Assembly (NCBI GenBank): GCA_964019415.1
Contig: OZ025874.1
Span: 7,528,092-7,592,091 of the forward strand
DNA length: 64,000 bases
Origin: Ianthella basta
Lineage: Eukaryota; Porifera; Demospongiae; Verongiida; Ianthellidae
Direction: 5' to 3'
The notes under the pieces were generated by a model. It ran no database searches, was not told where the DNA came from, and saw only the letters and a program-made list of their open reading frames with translations. Shown piece by piece: positions 22,301-34,164 of this stretch. The translations under genes were made by a program, and so were the position numbers. How positions within the stretch are numbered: the first letter of the stretch is position 1; each line of letters starts with the position of its first letter.

Positions 22301-25300
22301 GGGCAAGGAGAAGGAGCGGAAGGAGCTTGAAGCTCGCTTTGCGGACAAAGAGAAGGAGAGGAAGGAGCTTGAAGCTCGCCTTGTGGGCAAGGAGAAGGAG
22401 CAGAAGGAACTTGAAGCTCGCTTTGCGGACAAAGAGAAGGAGAGGAAGGAGCTTGAAGCTCGCTTTGCGGACAAAGAGAAGGAGCAGAAGGAGCTTGAAG
22501 CTCGCCTTGTGGACAAGGAGAAGGAGCGGAAGGAGCTTGAAGCTCGCCTTGTGGATAAGGAGAAGGAGTGGAAGGAGTTAGATATGTTCCTTGTGGAGAA
22601 GGAGAAGGAGCGGAAGGAGCTTGAAGCTCTCCTTGTGGATAAGGAGAAGGAGCAGAAGGAGTTAGAAGCTTGCCTTGTGGACAAGGAGAAGAGCGTGCAG
22701 CAGTTGCAGAGGAAGTGTAGTGCTGCTCAGGAGGAACTGCAGTCCATGCAGGTGAGTCATTCGATAACTAGGTAGTGCTGGACAAGGAATCATGCATCAC
22801 TGGTGGATACAGATATACACAAGTGCTACATACATACGTATGTAGCACACATGTTCTCCTTTCTCCTGTTCCCTTCCTCAATGCTCTGCCTCTGCTCCCC
22901 TATCCCGCTGCTTGTTCCAGGGTGTGGTGGATCAGGAAGCATCTTCTTTTCAGTATGAGGTTAGCTCACTAGCAATGGAGCGAGAGCAGGCCCTCAAGGT
23001 AAGTGTGTGTGTGTGTGTGTGTGTGGTGTGTGTGTGTGTGTGTGTGCGTGTGCGTGTGCGCGTGTGTGTGTGTGTCTGAGAGAGAGAGAGTTAACCACCT
23101 TCTCATATTCCCCTAGTCATGCCGGGCTCTAGAAGGAGAGGTGGAGCAGCTGAAGGGCAAAATGGCTGATGGTCTACAAGAACGAACTGGTCTCACAGAG
23201 CAAGTGAAATGCTTGCAGAAGGAGGTGAGGCTACCCAACAATCTGTAAACGCATCCCTCAATCCCCCATTGTATTTCTCCATACACGAAGCACCTTCAAT
23301 GACTCACATCCCACCACACCTGACTCACATCCCACCACACCCGACTCACATCCCACCACACCCGACTCACATCCCACCACACCGACTCACATCCCACCAC
23401 ACCGACTCACATCCCACCAAACCCGACTCACATCCCACCACACCCGACTCACATCCCACCACACCCGACTCACATCCCACCAAACCCGACTCACATCCCA
23501 CCACACCCGACTCACGCCCCACCACACCCCACCACACCCGACTCACATCCCACCACGCCCGACTCACGCCCCACCACACCCGACTCACATCCCACCACAC
23601 CCGACTCACATCCCACCACACCTGACTCACATCCCACCAAACCCAACTCACATTCCACCACACCCGACTCACGCCCACCACACCCGACTCACATCCCACC
23701 ACACCCGACTCACATCCCACCACACCCGACTCACGCCCCACCACACCCGACTCACGCCCCACCACACCCGACTCACATCCCACCACACCTGACTCAGATC
23801 CCACCACACCCAACTCACATCCCACCACACCCGACTCACGCCCCACCACACCCGACTCACGCCCCACCACACCCGACTCACATCCCACCACACCCGACTC
23901 ACATCCCACCACACCCGACTCACATCCCACCACACCCGACTCACATCCCACCACGCCAGACTCACATTCCACCACACCTGACTGTACTCTTATCCCTCCT
24001 ACATCTTGCGCTCTCCCGTGCACGCTTTGTGTGCAGCTGAGTGAAGCCCAAGGTGAGGTGAGCATGCTCCAAGAGCAGCTCATGGACATCATGGCTGTGA
24101 GAGACAAGGAGAGAGCAGAGAGTTTGAAAATGAAGGTCAGCTTCTTCACTTACAGAACAATTTGTGAATTGATGTACGTACCTTTCTAGTACATCCAGTG
24201 GGACACAATGTGTTGTATTTACACTGTGCTATGTACAGTATTTAGATGTGTACGAGGTTTAGGTCTATATTTCCATTCAACTGACACTGTCATTTCAACA
24301 AATTATGTCTTCAGCTTGTGGCAAGGTGGATTGCTTGGAAATTATGCAATCCACCATGTGAGGTGTGTAAGGCATTAACCCTTGGGTGCTTCACTCCTCT
24401 CAACCTGCTCAGAATGAAGTGGACGGAGCTGAAGAACAGTCAAGTGCTGAAAAGGAAGATCTCGCAGCCAAAGCAAGCAACCTGCAAGTGGAGAATGAAG
24501 AACTGCGAAAAGTGTTTAAAGCTTTGTTGAAGTAAGTCAGTCCACTGTGGTGGATGATGAGGCACTGTGAATTGGTGCAGTTTGAATCGATGTCATGGCG
24601 AGCACACCTACGTTTGTCTGCATTGGCTGCCACATTTGAAGTGGTTTAAGTAACCAATATGAACACAGCACACTAATGGTATTCTCTGCCTGAGCAGGAA
24701 TCATTATTTAACCCAAGAGGAACCTACTGCAAATTAACCGAACTGTATTCTTTTGTAGGTTAGAAACCGCAGTGAGCAGTTGTGGCAGCTCCCAGCTGCA
24801 TTTCTATACGTACATGAAGTGCGATAGACTATTATCTGTTTTGTGTGTGTGTCTGAGATATACTTCGGTATCCTGTTACAGTGCACTGGGCAAGTTGTCA
24901 CGGTTTAACTTGTTCAGTTTGTTGCAGTGAGGTTCTTTGTTGACTAGCAACTTTTGTCCCCTCCTTGGTGCAGGCAAAAGGCTTCCTTATGGCAGCATGC
25001 TTCGAGTTTGGAGGACCACGTGAAGAGCACGTGGCAGGATGCGAAGGGAGTGAGTGTACCATTGGGAGGGTGGAAGGAGTGAGGGAGTGGGGAGGGAGGA
25101 GGGGGTGAGGGAGTGGGGAGAGAGGAGGGAGTGAGGGAGTGGGGAGGGAGTGGGGAGGGAGGAGGGGGTGAGGGAGTGGGGAGGGAGTGGGGAGGGAGGA
25201 GGGGGTGAGGGAGTGGGGAGGGAGTGGGGAGGGAGGAGGGGGTGAGGGAGTGGGGAGGGAGGAGGGGTGAGGGAGTGGGGAGAGAAGGGAGTGAGGGAGT

Positions 25301-28300
25301 GGGAAGGGAGGAGGGAGTGAGGGAGTGGGGAGGGAGTGGGGAGGGAGGAGGGGGTGAGGGAGTGGGGAGGGAGGAGGGGTGAGGGAGTGGGGAGGGAGGA
25401 GGTAGTGGAAAGGGAGGAGGGAGTGGGGAGGGAGGAGGGAGGAGGTAGTGGGGAGGGAGGAGGGAGTGGGGAGGGAGGAGGGATGAGGTAGTGGGGAGGG
25501 AGGAGGGAGGAGGTAGTGGGAGGGAGGAGGGAGTGGGGAGGGAGGAGGGGGTGAGGGAGTGGGGAGGGAGGAGGGGTGAGGGAGTGGGGAGGGAGGAGAG
25601 GGTGAGGGAGTGGGGAGGGAGGAGGGGGTGAGGGAGAGGGGAGGGAGGTGTGGAGCGGCTGACATAGCTCACTGTTCAGTAGCCAGTTAGCTTCAAAACC
25701 ATATCATCCCACCTCTTCTCTCTCCTTATCTTTTACTTCTTTGCTCCAACCTTCTACATCTTCTCCGCCCTCCTGCACTCTCAAGGTGGTCGATTGCTCA
25801 AGCTGTAAAGCTGTCTTCACTGTACTGAATCGCAAGCACCACTGCAGGAGCTGTGGACTGGTCTTCTGTAAGCAGTGCTGCAGTAACAGGATCCTCATGG
25901 CTGCAAGCAGGTTTGTAAACTGTGCAGCCAATCTTATTTGTGTCTCGTATTTGTCTCTAATAGGAGAAATAATGTGGTAGAGTCTCATGCTACGTTGTCT
26001 AGCAGATTTATGGAGCGTTGATGAGCATTCACGTAGCTGTAGGTCTGGTTCCAGTAAAATGTTTCGACAACGAAGGTCTTCATCAGTTACAAAACTGTTT
26101 TGTAACTGATGAAGACTCTCGTGGTCGAAACGTTTTACTGGAACCAGACCTACAGCTACGTGAATGCTCATCAACGCTCCATAAATCTCGTAAGAGACTG
26201 AGTGCTGTACTGTGAAGCACCTCTAGTTCAAGAACACCTCTGTGTACGAAGAAATCTTTTTGTTTACTGTATTTTGCAGAGACCCAGTCCGAGTGTGCAT
26301 TGCATGCTATGGACATCGCAATGAACTTGTCAGGGCAACACAACTGGCCAATGAGCTGGAACAATCCCTGTTTCTTGGCAACAACGATGGTGGTAAGCTG
26401 GGAGCCTAATCTAGCCCCTAGCCCCTAGCCCCTAGCCCCTAGCCCCTAGCCGTGCTGTTCTATGCAGAGTAAGACTTCTCTTCTGCTGAGGTGCACGCTA
26501 TTCATTTTCACATTTTTCACGTTTTTTGGAAAAAAAATTAGAAATAGGAAATCCCCTTTTAGTTTTTGCGTCTGGATTTTGCTCTTTCTCAAACTGTACT
26601 TTCGATGTCAAAGTGAGGACTTGTGGTGATAAGCAGTGGTTTTACATTCATTCTCTTTTGTAATTTCTTTGTTGTAATGTACAGTGTATTACATATTTGC
26701 TTGTAGAGTGTTTGGGGAATCAGTTCTTGTTGGTATCATGCAAGGTGTTCTTAATGAGTTCAGTGCAACCTGAGTTTTAAGACCACCAACCTGTATCTAC
26801 ATACATATGTGAAACCTGAGAATTAAGACCGTTCATCGGACTGCCCGAAGTGACCTTAATATGTAGGTGGTTGTGCAGAAAGGTCAGCCACTGTGTAGTG
26901 TGTGATTATACAGTGCTTGCACGAGAATGCCCCAGTGGGCAGCACTGAAGGTATTTCTCTGAGTTGGTGTACGGTACTTTTTGGGTCGGTTGTCCTGATC
27001 TGACAGTTTTCTTAATGGTCTAGAGCACAGGCTTCAGAAATCGTTGCACGAGATCAGTACAAGTCTGTTTAGCCCCAAGTCTGTTCAATTATCAGTATAC
27101 CAGGCTTCCTCGTTCCGATTGCCGCTGCTTGAACTAGACCCACAACCGCCATAATGACATCACCAATTGCAAACATCCGGTCGGGACAACCAACCCAAAA
27201 ATTACTGTACTTTGTGCATTGTGTGTTCACTGCGTATTTGCATTTCTGTCATCCATCTTGCAGGAGGAGCTCTGAGTGATATCTCCGCATCCCTCAGGAG
27301 CTACTTGAATCCTCCTCCTTCTTCTGACACTAGCAGCCTCCAAAATGGAGAGTATTCGGTTACTCCCCTGGGGGACGAGGGCACTGATTTGGTGCATAGG
27401 GATTTTGTGGACGGCCTACCCTATGTGGTGAAATCTGTGGTGGATGAGATTGATGTGAGCGGCGAAGGGTACTGCATTATTGAAACAAGCAGTGAAGCAG
27501 ATACCGGAAGAGTGCAAACAGAAGAAAAGGTTGCAAGTAGCAAACAGAAAGCAGAAGAGGGGGGAGAAGCTGTGTTACCCTCTGCGGTTCCTCAGGTATG
27601 GGGTGCTGTGTCTAAAAGTGGTTCAGTGATAAATTCTGGTCGATGAGCGGTTGATGGCTGTCTTCCTCACAGGCACAAGTGCAAGGAGCTTTGGACTTGG
27701 ATGCTCTCTGTGAAAAGTTGACACAATTAGAGGTGGCCACAGCAGGGGATTCTCCATCAGCACCTTGCTCAAAGGGAAGCCCCTCCAAAGACACTGAGGT
27801 GGGCATGTGTCGTACGTCCTCTCTTGTGGTATTCATTCCACAAATAAATGGTTGACTGACCATTGTGAGATCAAGGAATATGTGTAAATCTCTCTTCCTT
27901 TCCACTAGTGAGCAATATAATGTGGCCTTTTTGATGGTGGGCATTACCTTCATTGTCACTCTGTCACTACAAAGATATTGGCTGGCCTGGGTTACTTTGT
28001 AGATTCACCGTATTTTCAGTGTGTGTGTGTGACTCAAAGATTATATCATACGTCTTGTGTCAACTGTCACTCGGTGTCACTGGGTCACCAGTGACAATTT
28101 GCAGTTCTGGTGGTGAATGGCATGTTCTCTACTTGACCACTTGCACATGTACGTATCTCCATCTGTTGTTTCCTCAATGTTTATCCTAGTCTGTGTGCTT
28201 GTCTGTACGTCTGTAGGTCCAAAGCGATGAGATCTCTCTACGGGCTGGACAGTGCCATGAAGTGAAGATGAAGGTTGATAAGCCAGGGGTGTTGCTGGAG

Positions 28301-29164
28301 TGGGAGTTTAAGTCAGAGCCAAAGGGAATTGCCTTCGGAATGTTCTACTGTAGAAAAGAGAGTGCATCTCAGACCGAGGTGAGGAGTGTGTGTGTGTGTG
28401 TGTGCGTGTGTGTGTGCGTGCGTGCGTGTGCCTGTGCCTGTGTGTGTGTGGTGAGGGTGAATATGAGATACAGTATGTAGCCATACAGTATAATGGTAAT
28501 GGTATCTAACTGTTCTATGGTCTATGCAATCGATATGTACGTATGCATGGTTGTTCTGTTCTACAATCTTTTTTTGTAAAATGACACGTTACTGCTATAG
28601 TTTCTCCTTCGTGTGATGTGTCTGTCTTACCCCCCCTTACTAGGTACTCCCTTCACGACGCTGCACATCACACAAGACAACACTCACGGGGAAAATTGTC
28701 GCACAAAAGCCAGGCATTTACATCCTGAGCTTTGACAACAGCTTTTCAAAGTACGTAAGCAGGCAACACGTTACCATAGTAACCGTTTGAAGGTTTGTTG
28801 GTCGCTGTGTGTGCTTGTTTGCACTGTACTGTATGTGATTGCTTGGAGCACATGGGTACATCGTGGTGTGTCTGTCTAATCAAGTCACATTTGAGACAGC
28901 TGGGGACAGGCCCAAATGTCCTGATTTGACAGGTCTTCTCATTTCAAATGTAGTTTATGTACACTTCTCTATAATATGTAAGTACATGTGCAGTATATGT
29001 ATACAAGAGACTGTCCTCATTAGAGAGGTGTCCTGAATTCAGGGTGCCCTTCTTTACTTGTATCATCTGTATACGTATGTTGTTCCTTCCCTCCTTCCAT
29101 TGGTGTGTGCAGGTACAGCGCTTGTTCACTGAAGTACAGGATAACTGCAAAGAATTCTCCATAA
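16109..29164 (+). CDS. FYCO1: FYCO1: RUN, coiled-coil, FYVE and GOLD domain protein
   Basis: Twenty-four exons, 3765 nt, 1254 aa, all phases consistent: 16109-16151, 16572-16691, 18030-18142, 18267-18358, 18817-18960, 19104-19218, 19483-19584, 20209-20511, 20870-21226, 21427-21589, 21708-21849, 22178-22751, 22921-22998, 23117-23224, 24037-24135, 24413-24531, 24974-25049, 25786-25910, 26280-26392, 27264-27595, 27673-27798, 28217-28378, 28644-28750, 29113-29164. FYCO1 links Rab7/PI3P/LC3-positive late endosomes and autophagosomes to kinesin. The RUN domain is at about 15-170 ([25 protein letters not shown]), and coiled coil fills about 260-915. The FYVE domain at about 917-975 has RKHHCRSCG and paired cysteines. 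The C-terminal GOLD domain is at about 1149-1254 ([16 protein letters not shown], then [11 protein letters not shown]). A candidate LC3-binding motif, YCII, is at residue 1065. RUFY proteins lack the GOLD domain, so FYCO1 is preferred. Confidence 0.95.
16768..16837 (+). repeat. (AC)n microsatellite in FYCO1 intron 2
   Basis: About 33 AC units lying 76 bp after the donor, so this array does not follow the GT-at-donor pattern. Confidence 0.9.
17308..17362 (+). repeat. (GGGGGA)n polypurine tract in FYCO1 intron 2
   Basis: G-rich hexamer array (gggagg/gaggag variants) capable in principle of quadruplex or triplex formation. Confidence 0.85.
19015..19050 (+). repeat. (AC)n microsatellite in FYCO1 intron 5
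   Basis: About 18 AC units in a 143-bp intron, starting 54 bp after the donor and ending about 50 bp before the acceptor. Confidence 0.9.
19219..19380 (+). repeat. (GT)n array starting exactly at a splice donor, FYCO1 intron 6
   Basis: The donor GT of exon 6 is the first unit of an interrupted GT array of about 160 bp. Confidence 0.9.
20085..20170 (+). repeat. Three tandem 31-bp units with internal dyad symmetry
   Basis: Units read catgtcacatgcagtcatgt followed by gacc(c/t)aa. Each contains a CACATG…CATGTG dyad. They lie 38 bp before the acceptor of FYCO1 exon 8. Confidence 0.8.
22234..22695 (+). repeat. Coding minisatellite: eleven 42-bp units in FYCO1 exon 12
   Basis: About eleven tandem units each encode 14 residues of the type [14 protein letters not shown] (variants [20 protein letters not shown]). 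Two heptads per unit keep the coiled-coil register. The unit length is a multiple of three, so copy-number change lengthens or shortens the rod without a frameshift. Confidence 0.95.
23002..23072 (+). repeat. (GT)n array just after the donor, FYCO1 intron 13
   Basis: The donor gtaagtgtgtgt leads directly into a GT array that occupies most of this 118-bp intron. Confidence 0.9.
23296..23980 (+). repeat. 21-bp minisatellite in FYCO1 intron 14
   Basis: About thirty tandem units of acccgactcacatcccacca with regular substitutions (cgactcacgccc, caaactcacat variants). It is open in a minus-strand frame for about 200 codons, but this follows from the repeat and is not a gene. Confidence 0.95.
25055..25650 (+). 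repeat. Polypurine minisatellite in FYCO1 intron 17
   Basis: Nearly 600 bp of G/A-rich repeats (gtgagggagtggggagggag, aggaggg) with almost no pyrimidine except the T of GTG. Confidence 0.95.
26005..26190. mobile_element. Fold-back (MITE-like) element in FYCO1 intron 18
   Basis: The left arm, tttatggagcgttgatgagc through cttcatcagttacaaaac, is mirrored by the right arm, gttttgtaactgatgaag through gctcatcaacgctccataaa. The arms of about 85 nt are nearly identical and almost touch, so the transcript can form a long hairpin. No coding capacity. Confidence 0.85.
28386..28450 (+). repeat. (GT)n array close to the donor, FYCO1 intron 22
   Basis: Begins 7 bp after the donor GTGAGG, with GC and CC interruptions. 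Confidence 0.85.
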
Positions 29165-29831
29165 GCAGCTGCGGCAATCTGTCACCAGCAGCTGTTGAGC
29201 ATGCACGCAGCCACACATTGCCTTCATTTTCAAACCATCTCATCTCATTGGTTCTTTGTTACTTTGTAATGACAGCACAATTAATATTGTGAAACATTTA
29301 AGTCACTACCAGCTGGAAAGGCATGCATGCAAGGATGCAAGCATGAAGTGCAATTCAATAATTAAACGTTCCTTGTTATAAAATGAAGCACAACTAGACA
29401 TATGCATCCTATATGTGTGCAGAGCCCCCAGCACATGTGGTATAGCATAATATACGTAGCTGCTGTATTAACATACATATGTATGAATGAGGATATGTCT
29501 ATAGCTGCATTATGCATGTAATGGGTTAATTATATACAGGCAATTAAACATTCTCAAGTTAATTCTAGTAATATTTATTACATAATTATAAAGCTGCATA
29601 ACTATGCATCTTGCCATCATGGCTGTATTCAATTGGATGTATTATTCAAAGCAAATGGTAGAATTAATGTCAATACCATCATGCAATAATTAGATACATA
29701 CACTGGTGACTGGAATGTGGTGAATTCAATCAAGCTCTGACTATTAAATTATCAGTGCTCTCTTAGTATAATAATGACACAGACCAAGGGACAGATCAGA
29801 TGGACCAAGGGATGGACTGGAGCAGTGCATG
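29165..29831. other. Convergent intergenic region FYCO1 / NFU1
   Basis: Contains ATTAAA at 29361-29366 (possible FYCO1 polyadenylation signal, plus strand) and TTTATT at 29574-29579 (AATAAA on the minus strand, possible NFU1 signal). Otherwise AT-rich with nothing else recognised. Confidence 0.5.
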
Positions 29832-32800
29832 TCACTTCTTTTTCAGTTGCTGTTCAAAGGCCTCAAATGCACTCTGATTGGCTGGATCCAACTCATCTTC
29901 GACCTAGCAACCACATGCAGTCACACACACATAGAGACAACCAGAGTAAGGAAGGAGTTAGCCATGGGCTCATAAGAGTGAAAGTAACAGCTGAGACAGC
30001 AGTCATTGAAAGCATGGCAAAATCACACACAAAATGATGTAATGGTTCACCAAAGTTACCTGCTCCACTGCCTTCACTTCTGGAACATAGAACTGGAGCA
30101 TGTTTTCCACTCCCATTTTGAGAGTCCCAATTGAGGAAGGACAATTGGTACATGAACCCTTCATTCATTGAAGAAAGGAGGACAGGTGTCAGTGAGTCAA
30201 AGGGGGGGAGGGGGCACAGTGAAAGTGTGCAGTGCTAAGATAAATCAGTAAAGGCTCTGCTGGGATTCACCACATCCTCAATACCCTAGCCCAAACCGTC
30301 CTTCCATTCTTTCACCCTGCACAGAACCTTCCCCGAACACCCAATCACACCCTCTGTCTCACATCCTCTCCCCTACAACCCACCTCACACACCCTCCCTC
30401 ACACCCCTCAGTCATGCTCCCTATCACACCCTCTCCACACCTCCCTCACACCCCTCAGTCATGCTCCCTATCACACCCTCTCCACACCTCCCTCACACCC
30501 TCCTTCACACCCTCCCACCCTTCCTCCCACCCTCCTTCACACCCTCCCTCACACCCTTCCTCACACCCTCCCTCACACCCTCCATCACACCCTCCCACAC
30601 ACCCTCCCTCACACCCTCCCAACACATCTTCCAAAACAGCATCATGCCTCACTTGGAGCTTTAACTTCACAATGCCATCGTCAAATGACACAAACACAAT
30701 GTCGCCTCCATCCTCCTGCACAGTGGGTCTGGAATATGGACAAACAGCATGAAGCACATGCAAACAACACTGACCCTCCCCCTCCCCTCCCCCTCCCCCA
30801 TTCCCTCCCCTCCCCCTCCCCTCCCTCTCCCCCTCCCCTCCCCTCCCCCTCCCTCTTACAGATCCTACCTAATCCGAGTATCAAGGATCTCTTTAATCAT
30901 CAGAACAGTATCATCATCATCTGCTGATGAGTTCACTGTACAGAGGGTCGAAAGGAATCCGTTCCACAACACTCGCTCACTCTCTCCACCGCCCATACCT
31001 CACGTCAGACAATCATTGCATGTAATGGGTATACCATCAATGCAAAATATATAACTATGTAAAGATATTCATAGGTAGGTATAGTGCAACTTTATATTGG
31101 CAGTGCTGTACCAGCCACATACAGCACACTAGTCTTAACACACAAGACCCCAAACTAGAGAAAACTGCAACAGTAAGCAAAAGCACTAACATATACTGTG
31201 TGTACATCATATTAAATACTTATTCAAGTACAAATCCTGGAAAGCCTACCATCTCCATGAAAGGCACACTACACAGTATATGTCACATGCATGTACATAC
31301 TTGCATCCTGGGCAGCTTTGGCTTCTTCTGTCACTAGAGGTAGGCCAGAGGCAAAGAAGTCCATGACCGTGGCAAAGACTTCAGGTTTGAGCACCTGCCA
31401 CTCAGTGTCATCTTCCTGCATGAGGGGGGGGAGGGGGAGGGTTAAGGGAGGGTGAGGGTGAGTGAGGGAGGGGTAAGGGATGAAGGAGGGAGGAAGTGTG
31501 AGGGGTGAGGGGTAAGGGAGGGAGGAGGGAAGGGGAGGGAGGGGTAAGGGGTGAGGGAGGGAGGAAGTGTGAGGGGTGAGGGGTAAGGGAGAAGTGAGGA
31601 AGGGGTGAGGGGTAGAGAGGGAGGAAGTATGAGGGGTGAGGGAGGGAGGGATTAGGGAGGAGTGAGGGAGGGTGTTAGGTTGCTTGCATAGGGTCTGTAC
31701 ATGGAAGTACTTGCATTAGCTCTCATGGAGCTCACCTTTGTGATGGTGATGAAGTCAGAGCCATAGAACACACTCTTCACTCCATCCAGCCTAAAGAGCT
31801 GCCTGCATGGACCAACATCCAGTAAAGAGTCACCACTTGTATATCCCCATACAATATCACAACCTGACACAGATATAATTTGTGGTGGTTACATGTGAAG
31901 TCCATGTCCAGGGAGACAGGTGGGAGAACAGGTGGGGGGACAGGTGGGGGGGTATAGCAGGGTTCTCCCCTGAAAATGGTTAAAGAAGGGTGTGCTGGAC
32001 TGCTAGTCATGCGAGGACTGGCTAGTGGATGGTGGAGTGTGGGAGGGGGGGTCAGCTTCCTTTGCACAACACAGCAGGGAGGATTCATGGAGAACCTTGT
32101 TACACAAAATGTAATGCATGCAAGCCTATGCCACGTGACTAATGGTACCTTTCAAGGAGGGTACAGTGCCATGTTTACAGCCTCAATGAGAGTTCTTTTC
32201 AGAGCAAGAAGGGTTCTGTAGCCCTTCAAAAACAGCCCTGGAAAGAACACTGCACTTCACCACACACGATACAACAGTCTTCAACTGTACAGTCTGCTGC
32301 ACACAAAGATCTTAACATGTAGCTTACACACCTAGCGAGTGGAGAGACTGTAGCAGCTGTGGGGTTGGGAAAGTCCATCGTGTAAGACTCCAGCACTGGG
32401 ACGCCGGGGATGAACTTGAGACTGTTGGGGTTCGGGGTACTCTGTGTCTGGATGAACATGGAGCGGGCTACAGAGAAGCAGAACACATTACTAAACCATG
32501 GTCGCTCTTACTGTATATTACTCTTTAAACAATGTACCAGTGTTGTTGCAACTGCAATGTGAGCATTGGTTCTAACGGTGCCTAGGGAACAATATTTATT
32601 AAGAGAGTGAATATCATTAGAGCAGCACTGATGTCCCTGAAAAAAACTATGAAAATCACAGATTCATACAACGTATATTAATCTGTTTCACAACATTGTG
32701 CTTGCAGTAAATAAATGAACAAACAAACAACAAACATAAGTCAAGTCGTACAAGCACACAGTCTGTTAGTAAACACGAATGGCACATTACCGGAAGCATT

Positions 32801-33724
32801 GTGCAATACCTTGTTGATGTTGCAACATTGGCTGACATCTTGTTGCCCTAGCAACAGTCCACAATGGCCTTATCGAAGTAGTCACTCCTCCCCGGTGAGC
32901 CCCTACACTGTATGTGCCAGCACACCTCAAAGGAAAGGACAGCCATTTTGTGCTGGGATGTTAGGGTGAATGGGAAGAATGTGAGGGATGGAACAGAGAA
33001 GACATGCACTGGCATTCAATGTTGGCCTTTGTAACATGGCCATGTCTCTTCAGAATAGGAGTCATGCATTCTATTGACACCATATCAACACTTTACGACT
33101 ACAGTCTTCCTGTGGCCAGTTACTTCTTGATGAAAGGTATCAGTTTAACTGAATTGAAGTGCTATGTGATTAAAAGGGGCATCTCCTCGAGGATGCAAAT
33201 GCTGGGCCTCTAAACACAGTGGCACTCACTATAGCATCCAGACATCAGTGTCAACAAAGTCTGGGGACCCCATGAGAATGGGGAACCAGACATTCGCATA
33301 TGACCATGGCAACCCTGCATTAATACGTATGGACCACAGGAAATGGTGCACCTGACAGATCTAGCGCGACAATCGCTACTGGCTGCATCTGTCGTGTGGG
33401 GTGACTTCGTCTACACAAGTAGTAATCACACTGCCTTTGAACCATATCCGACAAAAAGTCTGGGCGCGACGACTATGAATAATCACTGGCACTGCATATT
33501 CACCGTACACACCATGGGAACTGGCACACACGGGTATCATGACCACGTTGACAAGAACTTAGAAGGTCACGGAAATGGCAACAGTAAACCGGCAACCATC
33601 GTACCATTATCATGCACACCGTGCTTTTCGTGTTATAAGCTGACCTGGGGATGATCCTGTTCGGAACTGCATCGCATGAACGCACATTAAGAAGGAACCG
33701 TCGGCAAGTCCTTACAGCCGCCAT
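29832..33724 (-). CDS. NFU1: NFU1 iron-sulfur cluster scaffold, mitochondrial
   Basis: Nine minus-strand exons: 33645-33724, 32810-32847, 32332-32467, 31736-31802, 31301-31415, 30869-30935, 30653-30728, 30060-30158, 29832-29903. They total 750 nt (249 aa) with consistent phases. NFU1 delivers 4Fe-4S clusters to mitochondrial targets such as lipoyl synthase. The first two exons give an Arg-rich, acid-poor leader ([16 protein letters not shown]), as expected for a mitochondrial presequence. The N-terminal NFU domain follows ([19 protein letters not shown], then [17 protein letters not shown]). The C-terminal NifU-like domain ([16 protein letters not shown]) has the cluster-binding pair Cys196-x2-Cys199 in GSCTNCPSS. 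The 38-bp second exon is the least certain but is required by phase. Introns hold C-rich and G-rich arrays. Confidence 0.95.
30385..30640 (+). repeat. C-rich minisatellite (caccctccctca) in NFU1 intron 7
   Basis: Tandem 10-14-bp units of caccctccctcacac type. An open frame across it is a by-product of the repeat. Confidence 0.85.
30775..30858 (+). repeat. Polypyrimidine (ccctcc)n tract in NFU1 intron 6
   Basis: About 85 bp of C/T sequence. On the gene's own strand it reads as a G-rich polypurine run starting 10 bp after the exon 6 donor. Confidence 0.85.
31420..31680 (+). repeat. G-rich minisatellite (gtgaggggtgagggagggag) in NFU1 intron 4
   Basis: About 260 bp of G/A/T repeats. On the transcribed strand it is C-rich and sits next to the exon 5 acceptor, so it may serve as the pyrimidine tract. 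Confidence 0.85.
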
Positions 33725-34164
33725 TTTATTTGAATTTATACGTCTTCAGCCCATACCTGTTTATGCATGGTCATGAGCGAATGACGTAATTCAATGCCAC
33801 ATACAGCAACTGTAGATGCATATATATGTACGTAGTAGCATAGCTACCTAAATAGTGATATTAAATTTAGTGTCTGTAACAACTTTAAGAAATATAGTAC
33901 CGGTAGTAGCCGTAGTACAGTAGCTACCTGTAGCAGCACCTGTAACAACTGTAATGCATGTACAGCAGTGAAACACAAGAGACAAGCTAGGTCCATGCCA
34001 AATAGTGAAGTTTGCGTGCATTGTTAAACATAGGACGGGACCCTGCCCTCAGCACAGGCTACCTCCATGGTAGCAGAGGGTGAGTGGGCAGGGTTGTGGA
34101 CTAAAGATCTTGACCCTCGGAGGCACATCACCGCTGAACGGAGCAGGGAGAAACTCAGTCCCCA

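Noticed and set aside
22166..22684. Ser/Phe-rich minus-strand open frame over FYCO1 exon 12
   Set aside because: Antisense shadow of the 42-bp coding repeat.
23296..23980. Regular repeats resembling a CRISPR array
   Set aside because: Units are contiguous with no unique spacers and lie in a eukaryotic intron.
23367..24149. 260-codon minus-strand open frame of Glu-Ser-Gly-Val-Val-Gly repeats
   Set aside because: It is the translation of the 21-bp intronic minisatellite, antisense to FYCO1, with no non-repeat domain.
24898..25672. Two 240-255-codon proline/leucine/serine-rich minus-strand frames
   Set aside because: By-product of the polypurine minisatellite in FYCO1 intron 17.
16109..29164. 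RUFY or Rabenosyn-type protein instead of FYCO1
   Set aside because: RUN plus FYVE fits RUFY, but the continuous frame into a C-terminal GOLD domain is specific to FYCO1.
33343..33654. 103-codon plus-strand open frame in NFU1 intron 1
   Set aside because: No recognisable domain, antisense to NFU1, no splice partners.
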